Part shown: positions 32,701 through 44,157 of the stretch, one piece after another
Layout: every line of letters starts with the position of its first letter
Position numbering within the stretch: position 1 is the first letter of the stretch
Origin: Chlorokybus atmophyticus
Taxonomy: Eukaryota > Streptophyta > Chlorokybophyceae > Chlorokybales > Chlorokybaceae
Reading direction: 5' to 3'
Length of the DNA: 52,000 nucleotides
Assembly (NCBI GenBank): GCA_009103225.1
Contig: RHPI01003570.1
Span: 1-52,000, forward strand
Program-made: the position numbers and the translations under genes
Notes under the pieces: generated by a model
Databases searched by the model: none
What the model was told of the DNA's origin: nothing
Seen by the model: the letters and a program-made list of their open reading frames with translations, nothing else

Positions 32701-34722
32701 GCCAGCTTTATAGGTGGCAGATGTCCATGCGGTACTCCCAAGAGCTTGGAGGCGGCTTCGTTTACCAGTGCGTGTCCTTGATCTTCCTCAACGTAAGCCA
32801 CACCCTACTCATGATATGATACATTAACAGACTGTGAGGTACTTATTCATGCACGTGTTGCAAGCAGGTGACTCATTTTGCTATACGCACTTGAGGCATG
32901 TGGCTCAGTATAGCTTCCAAGCGCACCGACCTACGATCCAACTGGACATTCTTCAGCCCCTGCCCCACAAAAAGCCGTATCAGTCATCAGAGCATGCGTC
33001 GATGTTGCAATGTGCACACACACGTACGCAATGCAACTTACATTATCTAGCGACTGCACAAGTCCGATGACGGCTTCTTGCACATACTCCGATATCCATT
33101 CGGGAATCACCAACATGTCAACCCAGCACAGGATCAGCAGCCCCTGCCGTCCAGACTGCAGCGTCAACGGATGACACAAAATTGCCTCCGGTCTTTTTCG
33201 ACAGGAGGTTGTTAGCGCGATTGGTAAGCGCTGTCCTGCAGTCAACACCACCAGAGGGCAAACCTGCCGAGCACAGCTGAGTTCATGCGCGTGCACGGGT
33301 GGGGGTGGTTTTTGACCTCAAACCACGTATACATTGGTTCTTGTCATCAGAACCACTTGACAGCTGTGGTTGCAAACAAGTTGTGTGAGCTGGATGTAAC
33401 CTTACTCTGTCCTCTTCCGGCATAAAGGGTGGGCCCAACTTAAGCTTTTGTTGCAGTTTGCCCGGGGGTACACAGACGGCGGGTGCTGCCATACCCTCAG
33501 CATCCAACTCCAATGCCGTTGCAAGCTCGCAACGCAGCGCAATGCACATCATGCTCAGAATGGACTCACAGCACGCATGGTGCGGGTGGTTCACGGTGTG
33601 AGCCACAGGCTGCGGGAAACCACACCCGAGTTTGTTAACCACACCTCCGTCTTGAGGCTAGGCAAACAGGCGATGAGAGAAAGAAGTATTGGCAATTCGT
33701 ACATGCACATGCATCTGCCAAGAAGCATGAGCGTGCTATCACACCATCACATGTTGCACTGTTGACTACTTGGATGCATGCGCATTAGGCAATCTCGTTG
33801 AGATATGTACCTGAAATGCATGACCCAGACGCGTCTCGAACATTCCAACCGCAGAGCCTGGGCCAGGCCCAGCGAAGCGCCCGGAGAGAGCGCGGCCATC
33901 GGGAGTGGAAGGGGGACTGAGAATAAACCTCGCTGCAGACGGAGATGAGCCGCCACTGTTGGTGTTGCCACACGCCGTCGGTTTGGAGCTTTGCACATCG
34001 TTCGACTTTGTAACTGAAAGGGTGGTTGGGAGAAAAAGCGCCGGTAGTGTGTCTGTGCGGATGTTGCGAAGAGGTGGATCCGGCATAGACCCTGATTGCG
34101 AGCGTTCATCTGCTTTTTGTGGAGTGGGCGGTGGACTGAAGGTCAGTTCGGGTGCATGCGATATGATTGCAGGGCAGCTTTGTTGTTTGGTCCAGGCTGG
34201 AGGAGACAGCTTCAATTCATGCCAGAGTGGGACGGTGTGCATGCTATCCAATGGTGAAGGCGGGAGGCCGCGCTGCAGGATCTTGTAGTCGGGCATTGCC
34301 ATGTTGCTCTGCGTGTTGCCTCGGGTCAACATGCTGCCGCTTGATGTCCAGTCAATTGGCGCCTTCGCGTTTTCTTGTTGTTGTGCGGCTCCAACCATTC
34401 CCCCGTGAGTCGAGTCCTCCATACTTGTCCAACCGCTGAATGACGGCATGTTCAGTCGTGGGGAATCATCTGGAGTGTCGGCATTGCGCACACTGGTTTT
34501 CGACAGTGTTTGGAGCAGCAGCACCTGCTCCAGCAGCTCTGCTGTGTCATTGCATGCAGGATGCTGGCTCTCATTGACTACATCTGAACTGCTTGAGCAG
34601 AAACTTCTGGCTGCTGCTTGCACTTCACCCGACAACAGTACGGGACTGTTGCTGGAGAATGCTTGGCAAGACAGCTGCTGCACCGTTGAGATGATGCTAG
34701 CCCCTGCCAGCGTGGTTGTCAT
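29737..34722 (-). CDS. Hybrid sensor histidine kinase with response-regulator receiver domain
   Basis: Phosphorelay sensor: autophosphorylates on His and passes the phosphate to its own receiver Asp. Seventeen exons join in phase (3303 nt, 1100 aa): 34722-33811, 33609-33406, 33263-33042, 32959-32891, 32804-32688, 32577-32521, 32411-32271, 32178-32079, 31974-31843, 31774-31575, 31468-31429, 31339-31126, 31047-31002, 30916-30869, 30743-30533, 30412-30215, 30128-29737. Order: Ser/Pro-rich disordered N-part (1-300); GAF-like region (305-446); PAS-like domain (from 470); HisKA with FLATMSHELRTPM (His about 607); ATPase boxes NNLLSNAIKFT, DTGLGI and FGGTGLGLA; receiver with VAEDNPVN, VFMDLQMP (Asp about 951) and LTKP (Lys about 1004). 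The start is unresolved: ATG 34722 is simply the first usable one, and an upstream exon is possible. GAF is the weakest domain call. Confidence 0.93.
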
Positions 34723-35227
34723 TGCTGCAGAACCTCCTCCTGCATGGCAACTGCAGCCCCAGCTGCTGAGCACGTTGCTGCTGGCGAGACTGATGATGCA
34801 GCCTCATCTCTCATGCAGTGTGGCATTGACGACCGCCAACAGGACGCCTACGATGAAAAGCACAGAGGCTCAGTACAAGGACCCATAATTCTAGCATTGC
34901 AATCAGGAAAGCTGGCACACGGCTAGTTGAACACTCACGCACAGGCAGCTCCACTGAAGACCTGATTGCATGCATGAACAGCCTCAGGCGTGAGCGCATG
35001 CAGGCGCGCACAGGGGTGCGTGCGTGTCTTGCTGTTGTACGGCACCATTGATTGCAACTAACACACGACAGGATGCTTAACGACACAAGCTGATGCCCTC
35101 AGGTAGCAGTACAACAAGCATACACGATGAGTCATGAAGGGCCCCACACTCCTTCAGCATGTAGGCTTGAGTAAGTTTGCTTGCTTAGTTCATGAAGCGC
35201 AACTGACATACCATCTCACGCCTCAAC

Positions 35228-35285
35228 GGATCCGACACACAGCTTGCAGCCGTGATGAAACCGCTGCAAGCGGTGTGACGGATCC
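35228..35285. repeat. Long hairpin, 23-bp arms and 12-base loop
   Basis: Arms at 35228-35250 and 35263-35285, both bounded by GGATCC, pair at 21 of 23 positions around the loop CGTGATGAAACC. It could fold in either DNA or RNA. It is upstream of the kinase gene as modelled. Confidence 0.8.
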
Positions 35286-37829
35286 TAGCAAGGAGCGGCT
35301 TGCAGACAAACGGACCGTCACTCATGATTGTAGTGCTGAACTTGCACCATCTTAGAAGCAAACACTGACTCACCCTTGAACTGGAACGCTGCTGCAGCAT
35401 CGCTTAAGCTTAAGACACGCGAGCTTGCCAGGACGGTCATCTTATGGGGACCTAGTTTATAGCTATCGAAGCTTCACGTTTGGACCTTATCGTTTTCTGT
35501 AAACCTTGTGACAGCCACCTTTGTAGTCGCAAGCTTGAAGTGATTCCTAGAATCCGTTGAGTGCAAGTAGTGACATGCTTTGCTACCACCTTCTACCAGG
35601 ATCGGAAGAAGGTGACATCACAACATCAGCAGCATTGCTGCGCTACTTGATGTTCAGCTGTATTGTCTGAACACTCACGTACCTACACAAACTCAAGCTA
35701 GTTGTCATTGGAGCTACTTGAAGTCTGAACTCAAGCAGCAACTCACCACCTGGAGGTTGCAATGTGCAGCGGTCCACGCTTGCCTGCTCCGTGCCTTCCT
35801 CACAAGCCACCTCCCCTACTCCCCTTTGAAGAAGAGTCGCACCGTCCACTTCAACATCGACCAGTAGCAGAATGACTAGCTCATGCAGATCCCCGACTTT
35901 GCCGACCCTGCCGCCGACAACCTCGCCGCCACCACCGCCGCCGGCAGCAGAACGCAAAGCTGAATTTGGGCCATCCTCAAAACGCGAGTACTGAGGTTGA
36001 CTGGCGCCACACACGTGCGTTATTTTGTGTGTGCGTGCCCTTAGACGTGCGTCAATATTCGTTCGTGCCGATCGGTTGTCACTATGATCTAGACCGCTGC
36101 AAGAGTTATGTAACCGGGGTGCAGTTTGCAGTGTATCCGCCACATTTGTTGTGTAGTTAACAGCCATAGGGTGGCTGATGAACGACTTTGTCTTGCTCCG
36201 GTCAAGGTCGGAAAGAACGTAAGTTGCTAACGGTAACGGGCGTCGTGTGCGGAGCGGGTGCTGCGTTACAAGAAAGTTTGCGGGCAAATGGCGACGAGAT
36301 TTGCGGGTTTCTCTTCGCTGTTGATCCGGAACCGCGAAAACTGCATTGAACTACCTGAAACTCTCTTTTCAGCCAGCCGACAAAACTGCTTGTAACTTAC
36401 TCTGGATTGATGGAATGATTGAGTGATGACAGCCTGCTGCTGCTTGAGGTGACAGCACGGACAGTGTCCCGTCAAACCAATTGGTTGCAAAAGGAGGTGC
36501 TCTCATAGAATCTCTGGACGGTTCAACGAAAGCCATACATGATAACAGCACCTCCTTTGGCACTCTACTAGAGTGCTACCGAACTCACGCATAGAGTCAG
36601 TCATCAAACTTCAGCTTCAGTAGGGTCTAGGCAAAGCCTGTAGGCTACGCAGTTTGAGCCAGTACGGTGTCGACCTGAACCCTCGTCAATCAGTTTTCTG
36701 CGTGGCAGTGCGCGCATTTTCCGGATACCTGCGATTCGCAGGAATCAGGCTGCCTGACTCCACGTCACGTACGCGTGGGTTCAGTTGCTGCAGACTTGCA
36801 GGTTCAGCTGCTTGGGTTGGGTTCAGTAAACCACACGAAGTAACTCAGTCCCCAGTGGCATAAAGAGTATACCAAGGCGAAGCAGAGTGAAATGTACTTG
36901 CCCAGGCCTTAACCTATTGCCAGCCTGCAGTGCAGGGCCTGCACGCGACTGCCTACTGCTGTGGGAAGTGGTGAGGGATTACTGCATAGGCCAGATTGTA
37001 GCAACGCACATGACTGACATGAACACCACTTACATGCACAAATACGCCGTGCTAGCATGCGCCCAAGTCAGGGCATAACCTCTTCCTCTCCCTTTCTTTG
37101 TGCTTACGCCATGCTTTGCATGTACAGCTACTGCTTGTGGCGTGCACTGAGCTAAGAAGCCCCCTTAGCGCTAGGGTTTCTTTTTTATTGTAAACTGCTT
37201 GTTGCGCGTGATGACACGTTGTGTGCTTGCTTGTGTGTACAGAAAAATGAAAGTGATCATGATACATGCAACATGCATGACACATGCCTTGTTCACCAAG
37301 CTCATCATCATGCAATGATTATTTACCATCGGAGTTTACCTACACTAGCCACACGTAAATATTGTAACTACTGCCTTCAACCCCCATCAAACATACATGC
37401 ATGCATTTGCTCATTACCTGTACACAAGGCGCCAACATGTGCTACTACTGGGGGACCCTCTACTTTACCCTATGCGTAGCTGCCTACCTACCACACAATC
37501 ATCACACCAGGCCTTTTAGCAAGCAACGCATGCACTGCGCGTCGTTTGCCGCACATCGAGTTGTTGAGTGATTGTGGTGGATGTGGCATTGCATGTTTAC
37601 GTAGATTTGCATGTGTAAATTCCCTTTGTATCTTTGTTACAAACAATGCCCTACAATGCCCCTGCAGGCACAGCTATGCGCTGCTTGCTGCCGCAATTTG
37701 AGTCTGCCATGCATGCCTGTACAGGATATGCGCAAAGCAGTTGTCCTTGCACATAGCAACCACCCCCCATAGTTTGGTTGTGCTCAAGTAGTTGGAGTGG
37801 TTTTGTACTATTCTGTGTAGCGTATATGC

Positions 37830-38230
37830 AATGCTATGCATGTGACCCCATTGCATTGTGCACATGCATGACACATGCAAACACAAGCGCACTCGCACAC
37901 GCCAGCAAACAACAACTTGTTACACCACCGGGCTACCTATACATACTAGGAAGCTACCTTCGCTAAGCCCTTGCCCCGTTAGTCAACATGCATGCGTAGT
38001 TACCTGTACACAATGGCGATTCAAACAGTTAGGCACCGGGTGAGGCTGAGCGGTAGCAGTAGCAGACAGCAGACGGACTCCCCCTTCTCTGTCTCCCTCT
38101 CTCTCCGCCTCTTTCCTGCCGCCTCCCTGCTTGCAGTACGTGCGCTCCTTGCACTACGTGCTGCTGTTGACGCAGCTAGGGTTGCATCGCCTACGTCAGC
38201 AGTATGCTACTGCTGGCATGCCTGCCGCGA
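37830..38230. repeat. Possible dispersed repeat, copy 2
   Basis: Partner of 16120-16420: ACACCACCGGG (about 37921), CCCCGTTAG with CATGCATGC (about 37972-37993), ACGGACTCCCCCT (about 38073) and CTAGGGTT (about 38177) in the same order. The similarity is patchy. Confidence 0.3.
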
Positions 38231-39145
38231 CTCGCCCTCACGGGCAGTAGTGGTTCAATGCCGCTAGTCCTGCCAGTGCAGTGTGCTAGGGGTTGGGGTG
38301 CCAGTGGCAGTCAGGTGCTGCGGTGGGGTTGGGTGGTGGGGTTGGAGTGACACGTCCTTCGCACGGGCAAGCTGCTATTACCATGCAGCTTGCTCCCCGC
38401 GCATGATGCTTGTCCAGCAGTGTGTAACGCCGGCAGATGCACTGTGTCGTCAGCGTTATGGTTGCTGCTTGACTTTCTTCACCACCATCATGTACAACAG
38501 CATTGGTGGTGTACAGTAAACATAGTCCTTGCTGCGCAGTAGGCGTTGCCTCAGGGTAGTCAGCAGCTTGTTCAAAGGGTGTCCATCATGTTGCATGGCG
38601 TGCAATAAGTGTGTGGTTGCCTGTTGGTGTCATGTGCTGTGTCGACTTACCAGTATGATGAAAGCCTGTTTTAACCTAGACGCGGTTTAATGCGACTGAT
38701 TCCATATACCCTAGATGTACCCACCATACCTACTGATGCTGCTTTAACCGACAATAGCATTTCTCGTTTGCTACTTGACTCTTTGAAGGAGCAATGACAA
38801 CATGAGTTGTTGCAAAAGGTTAGTCATCTAAATACAGCGACACCTAGCAAGGTCTACTTTGTTCACATCAGGTCTCGTATTTCTTATGATTGCGTTGACC
38901 ACCAGTCAGGCCTATTTGTACAGACATTACAGCAAGCTACTCTCACATGATGCAATGCTAAGCGGAGGAACATATACAATAACAATACAATTGGGGCAGC
39001 CAACTACTCTTGCGATTTCAGTTGCTGGCATATAAACTGAGCAATCATGTACGAGACAGCCTGCGAACGAGCAACCGCATGTGAGTAGACCCATATGCGA
39101 ATGTCGTACCGACTGCCAAACGATACGATGACATACCATTATTTG

Positions 39146-42100
39146 TTATGCTAGTGTTACCTCTGTAGTAACCATTGGGTTAACACCTGATGGCGTAGGC
39201 AGAGTGCTCGCGTCTGCAACAAACAATTCGTCCACCTCCCAAGTCTCCCCAGTGGGCTTGATGACCGACACCTCCGGGTCCGTACCCATCCGACATGTAC
39301 CCATCTGCCAAGCACCATGTGAAGCATTCAGGTACAGAACACCTGTTTGACACTGTACTACGCGATAAAGATTCCGATTGTCTCTGACCAGTGCACGCTA
39401 TGCACGACTTGCACTGATCCAAAACATCATGCGGGCATGTATATACCAATGACAGCTTTTTGCTTGGTTTGCGAAATCCAGAGTTTCAATCAGGTAATGG
39501 TGAGCCAGCTGACCTGGTGAGCGGAGCCAAGAAGGACTCCATGCCGATCCGTGTGCCACCCACGTACTTGTTGCAGGTATTTATCAAAGGCACTCTTGTC
39601 GGACAGCCTGCATTGGTCTTTACCATTATGCAAGGTGAACACCTGTGGACAGGGATAGAGCTTGAGTGCAGCCATGAAGAAGATGCGAAAGATGAGCTGG
39701 ACGGTTCCATACTAGAATGTGTCAAAACAGACATATGGCCTCTGCAGAGAAGTTTGTCTTCCTTCTGCAGCCCTAAGACTGCATCAGGTCAAAGTGAAGA
39801 ATAGTAATCATCATTGGCCGCCAGGTCACTGAAATTGCAATGGGACAGATGTAGGGACATAATTACAACACACAGAAGCCCCGAGGTTACCTCTGCAGCT
39901 CCAGCAGCTGCTAAAACACGAAGGCCGGCAACTATGCCTTCCCTCATGTTCATGTCATCCTCTGGCGACAGCACATAGTGCACCTCAGGCCCACCAGTCT
40001 TATCTAGGATGACCTTCCCCTGTGAGCAGCGATGCTGATTCAACAACGCAGATCACTCAACGTGCTATGGGGCAGCTGTACATGCGTATGAATGCACGAA
40101 CCTCCCCCTTGTCTCGCAGCAGAACAAGCAAAGAACTCGTGTGCGAAAATCTGCTGACAAAAAACTTGTGCTGCGCAGCGCTGTCCCATGGCACAAACGC
40201 AGCGAACCCGCCAGGATGGACAGAAGGTGTCTCTATAAGGGGACCATAACCTTGCGCATGACCGATTACAGTTACGGCCGCGCATGTTGAGAAGCGTTAT
40301 ACAATACACCGTGGAGTCAGAGATCCATGCATGCAACCCACATCAAGAGTGGCAGCCTCAAGAAAATGGGGCAATACTTCACCTGTTGTCTCCCAGTTGG
40401 CATATTGTTTGCTGTAAGCACTCATTATGCACCCATGGTAAGGATTGATGGGTCTGTTTGGGAAAAAGCCAGAGACGAAAGTCGCCGGATGCAGATGAAG
40501 ATGCTGCCCAATATTTTTGTTCTGCAGGCCGCTTCGGAGCAACAGAGCTGGCGAATGCAGCGACCCTGCTGAGACCACAACTGCCTTTGCCTTCACCAAC
40601 AACCTTCGTTTGTCAGCACCTGGCAGCAAAAGAGACTCTGGATTGTGGCAACAACAGCAGTTCGCAGCGTCAGCAATAGTGCGTGTGCGCGCGTGTTCGC
40701 ATGTATGTGCGCGTGTGTGTACTGCATGATGTGCTGACCTGAGCCAACAACAGCCGCCACACCATGTACACTCTTCGGCATGCCGGAAGTGTACAGGACT
40801 CGCTGCACATGACAGCCCACGAGTATCTTTGCGCCATGCTGCACAGCATCCGGCAGCCATGCAGCCATGCTGCCTTGTTTATTGCCAAGGACGCACCCCC
40901 ACTGACACCAACCGCACTCGTGTGCGCCACGCGCGTTCCTTGGTATGATGCCTTCGTGCCAGCCCAGCTTTTGGCAGCCCTGCGCAAGAAACATCAAACC
41001 TAGCATTCTAAATCGGCAACACTCACGCATGACTTGGCATGAGCGGCAGATGAGTGCACAAGATGCAATGCTTGATAAGGCAAGGCTGTACGCGTGTCCA
41101 AGTGCTGGGTCAATGGAGGCATATTACCTCTACAAGAATGGTGTTCTGGCCGTTGTGCTTGGTCTCGGTGTCATGAACGCCGATGCGCTTGCATACAGCA
41201 TCCAACGCCATGTCATAATCAGCTCCAGCAAACTGCTTCAGGCCGTGCTTCTCGGCCCACTCCATGCGCACGTGCTTAGGTGTACGAAATGATGCACACC
41301 TGGCATGTGATATATTGGACACTCACCTCAGGCTTACGGCATTGACTGACAGTGCACATAGGCATAGTGGATGGTTGCATACCAATTGATTGTCGTGCCT
41401 CCACCAAGTGTGTTGCCAGCTAACAACTGCACCAAGCATCAACAAAGTAGCATAAGCACGGAAGTGAACTATATAGACAGCAGCTGTTGTAACAAGCATA
41501 CACGCACGCACAATGCTTTCACAGTATGTCACCAATGAACACCTGAACAGCACCATCAGCAGTTCCAAATAGACCTTGGCCTTCGTACAGTTGGATTGGT
41601 CCCTCCCGCTCTGTTCCAGCTAACTCCTGCAGCAAAATATGATGGTTAGCAAGGACCCGCTAATCAGCAAGCAAGTATGGAATCGAGTTGGTGGGCATGA
41701 CCTGACCTCAGGGCGGACATAGTCTCCCTTCTCCAACACAACCACTCTGTAGCCAGCAGCAGCAAGCACAGCAGCAGCAACACCGCCACCAGCACCAGAG
41801 CCGACTATTGCTATATCGCATTCCACTGCACAAGTGTCCATTGACTCCTGCAACTGAGTGCCCGCGAGAAAGCACATCTGCATGGCAACAAAATGCAAAC
41901 AGCCACTAACTGAGTGTCACTGTACATGTAGTTGAGAAATTCAAGCAAGTGCGACAAAATTCAAAGCCACAATTTATTCTGGTGGTGCGAGCGAAAATGT
42001 CGTTCACATCACCAGCCAAGCATATCAGCAAAGTCAATGGTAGGTTTGTGAGCCCATAACTCTGCCAGAACACCTACCTTTGCAACCTCAACGGGAGGTA

Positions 42101-43238
42101 GTAACTTCAGACCAATGGAGGCCAGCTTATCAGGCAGCATGCGGCCTCCAGCCTTTATGTTCTCCAGCGAACCGCTAAACACGCACTGTTCCGCCTTCAG
42201 CTCATTGGCTTTGAGGTGCTGTAATCGGTTTGGGTCTTTTCCAGGATACTTCAGTGCTGGCCAAGTAGGATTTGTATTGCCATCTGATGGTACCTGCACA
42301 GAAGGATACTGACATATATGCGTACATGCACTAAAAAGGCATGCTATAGAATGAGATAGCTCAAGCCATGGCATGAATTGCTAAAAAAAAAGAATGTACT
42401 GCGTACACATTCCTGTACAGACGGATGCTTTGCATAAGCTTCCATGCAAAGGCATGCGATACTTGAAAAATGGCCCGCCATGCTCTTAGATGCGAACTGT
42501 GCTGTACAAACAAGCGAACACAGTTACCCTGTTGTAGTGTAGGCTAGCGACAAGGCGATAGAATGCTTGGAAGATCAGGCGTTTCACCGACAGCCAGCTG
42601 TCTCTCCAGCTCAGCATGATCTGCTCTCTACTGGACCTGGGCAGCTCAGGGAATGACAAAACAAAAGGGAATCTCCAGCTCAAGGCGGCCAACCCCGCCA
42701 GCAAGAATGTGCCAAGACGGGAGCCCAGCAGCCACATAAACAACAGCAACCCTTGCTGCTTGTCTGCTGGCAGCCTGCCAATGGTTGCCACCTAACCACA
42801 AGCGCAGGAACGCACATGCAGACGTAGTAAGCTCATGTGCTCTTGATCCGCGCATTTTCATGGTAAGAAAGGAAACACGGATAAGGAAGCAAACACACAA
42901 CCAATTATGCATGCTGGTACAATGCAATGCTAGCCAAGAAGCATTGGTAGTGGCAACCGCTACAACACAATGCTATGGCGCCAACGTCGTCCAACACAAA
43001 TGCGTAGTTGCGACCCTCGCCGGGCGCAAGCCAGCAAGCCAGCAGGCATATACGCACGCACCAGGTCCTCCGGAACACCATTGCTGACGGCAGATGCCTC
43101 ATAGAGGTGGGCGATGTCGTCGGCGGGGACGTCCGGCCCGAAGTCGGCCGCAGCTGGCGGCGGCAATGACGGCACGAAGGTGTCGCACAGCGCCAGCACC
43201 ACCGCCTGCTGTCTGGGCGACAGCTTCAACGCAGCCAT
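39146..43238 (-). CDS. Long-chain fatty alcohol oxidase (GMC flavoprotein)
   Basis: FAD-dependent oxidation of long-chain fatty alcohols to aldehydes, as in the plant FAO family; usually membrane-bound. Thirteen GT-AG exons join in phase into 723 aa, near the usual 740-760: 43238-43062, 42791-42528, 42293-42078, 41877-41707, 41626-41543, 41426-41383, 41299-41128, 40979-40739, 40619-40383, 40250-40102, 40019-39891, 39642-39514, 39304-39146. Residues 1-30 hold the family start ([13 protein letters not shown]); 60-115 are hydrophobic, with likely membrane segments; the FAD-binding Rossmann motif [10 protein letters not shown] lies at about 242-252; then [15 protein letters not shown] (305), CGWCQWGC with [33 protein letters not shown], and the C-terminal MGTCRMG and [15 protein letters not shown]. 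The substrate is inferred from the family. The last exon ends TTEVTLA and may instead splice at GAG/GTAACA to a further exon. Confidence 0.95.
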
Positions 43239-44150
43239 ACCGCTGTCAGCTCCTCCTGGATCAACCCCTCAAAGCGGCGGCGGCTGCGCCTGCCGCCGCA
43301 GCTGACGCTGTCGACGTCAGTGTTCACAATGCAGACGTGAAGCATGAAAGGGCTTGATGTAACGATCTCTCCGCCTTTGTTGTAAGCAATGTGCTTTGCA
43401 GTGTTTGGACTATCAACTTGTATTAAGGCTATCATGCTATACGAATCAGGAAAAACTTTCCGACAGTGCAAAAATACCTTATGGTACCAACAGTATTGGC
43501 TTAGTGCCTCAAGACGAGACCTACCCCGGCTTGGATGCTCAGTGGCAGCCTGGCTGTGGCGACGGCGGCGGAGGAGGAGGAGGCGAAGATAGCTTGCGTG
43601 GCCTTGGGGCCTTTGGCCTCTCGGGCAACGCGAGGTAATCCCAGCTGTCTTGTCACACGACGTTGTAGAGAAATGGCATAGCAGTGGCTTGCACGCGTTG
43701 AGCTGCTCCCTCGCGACTGGTGCGACATCTTGAGCACTCCGCCATGGTGTCACCTCAGCCTGAAGAGACGTGCCAAGCTGCGAGGACAACATAGTGCTTT
43801 ATGGCATTAACGTTATCTTGCCTTCAGAAAGCATGAAAGAGTTGGACATTGTAGCGATCTGTTGTTGGCAACGCGCTCGGTGCTGTAGCCCACACGGTAG
43901 TATTGCGAGATCGCCATGCATTTATGCAAATTGAAGCGCTTGAATATGGTAAATTCATTAAGGGGTAACATGTGTTTTGTGGTAAACTGAGCGTCTTCAT
44001 CTTATATGTGTGGATTCCCTGTGCGTTGCCTGCGCGCGAGGGTAATGCTTCTGCTGATCGGGTGAGCTTGCATGGCCAGCCTCAGGTTTTGCACTCCATG
44101 CTAAAACATTTGCAAGCTTGTGCTTCCTAAGCTTACACAACTCTCAATTG
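43239..44150. other. Intergenic, upstream of two divergent genes
   Basis: Promoter space between the alcohol oxidase (-) and the dehydrogenase-like pseudogene (+). A glycine-coding GGCGGCGGAGGAGGAGG stretch lies at 43563-43582. No ORF is convincing. Confidence 0.4.
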
Positions 44151-44157
44151 CTTGCAG

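Larger units (their letters stand above)
34723..39145. other. Upstream region of the kinase gene and intergenic DNA
   Basis: No certain gene. 35643-36287 holds a GC-rich minus-strand frame with a glycine run, which could be a 5' exon of the kinase gene or a shadow of a Pro-rich plus-strand stretch (PTTSPPPPPPAAERK at about 35910). A 23-bp hairpin lies at 35228-35285, and 12-bp inverted arms AAAGGAGGTGCT lie at 36490-36501 and 36547-36558. A possible dispersed repeat is at 37830-38230. Confidence 0.4.

Noticed and set aside
35643-36287. 214-codon minus-strand frame as a gene
   Set aside because: Glycine-run and repeat-driven, with no family; at best a 5' exon of the kinase gene, not provable here.
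39460-39804. Plus-strand 114-codon frame
   Set aside because: It overlaps exon 12 of the alcohol oxidase on the other strand and is its shadow.
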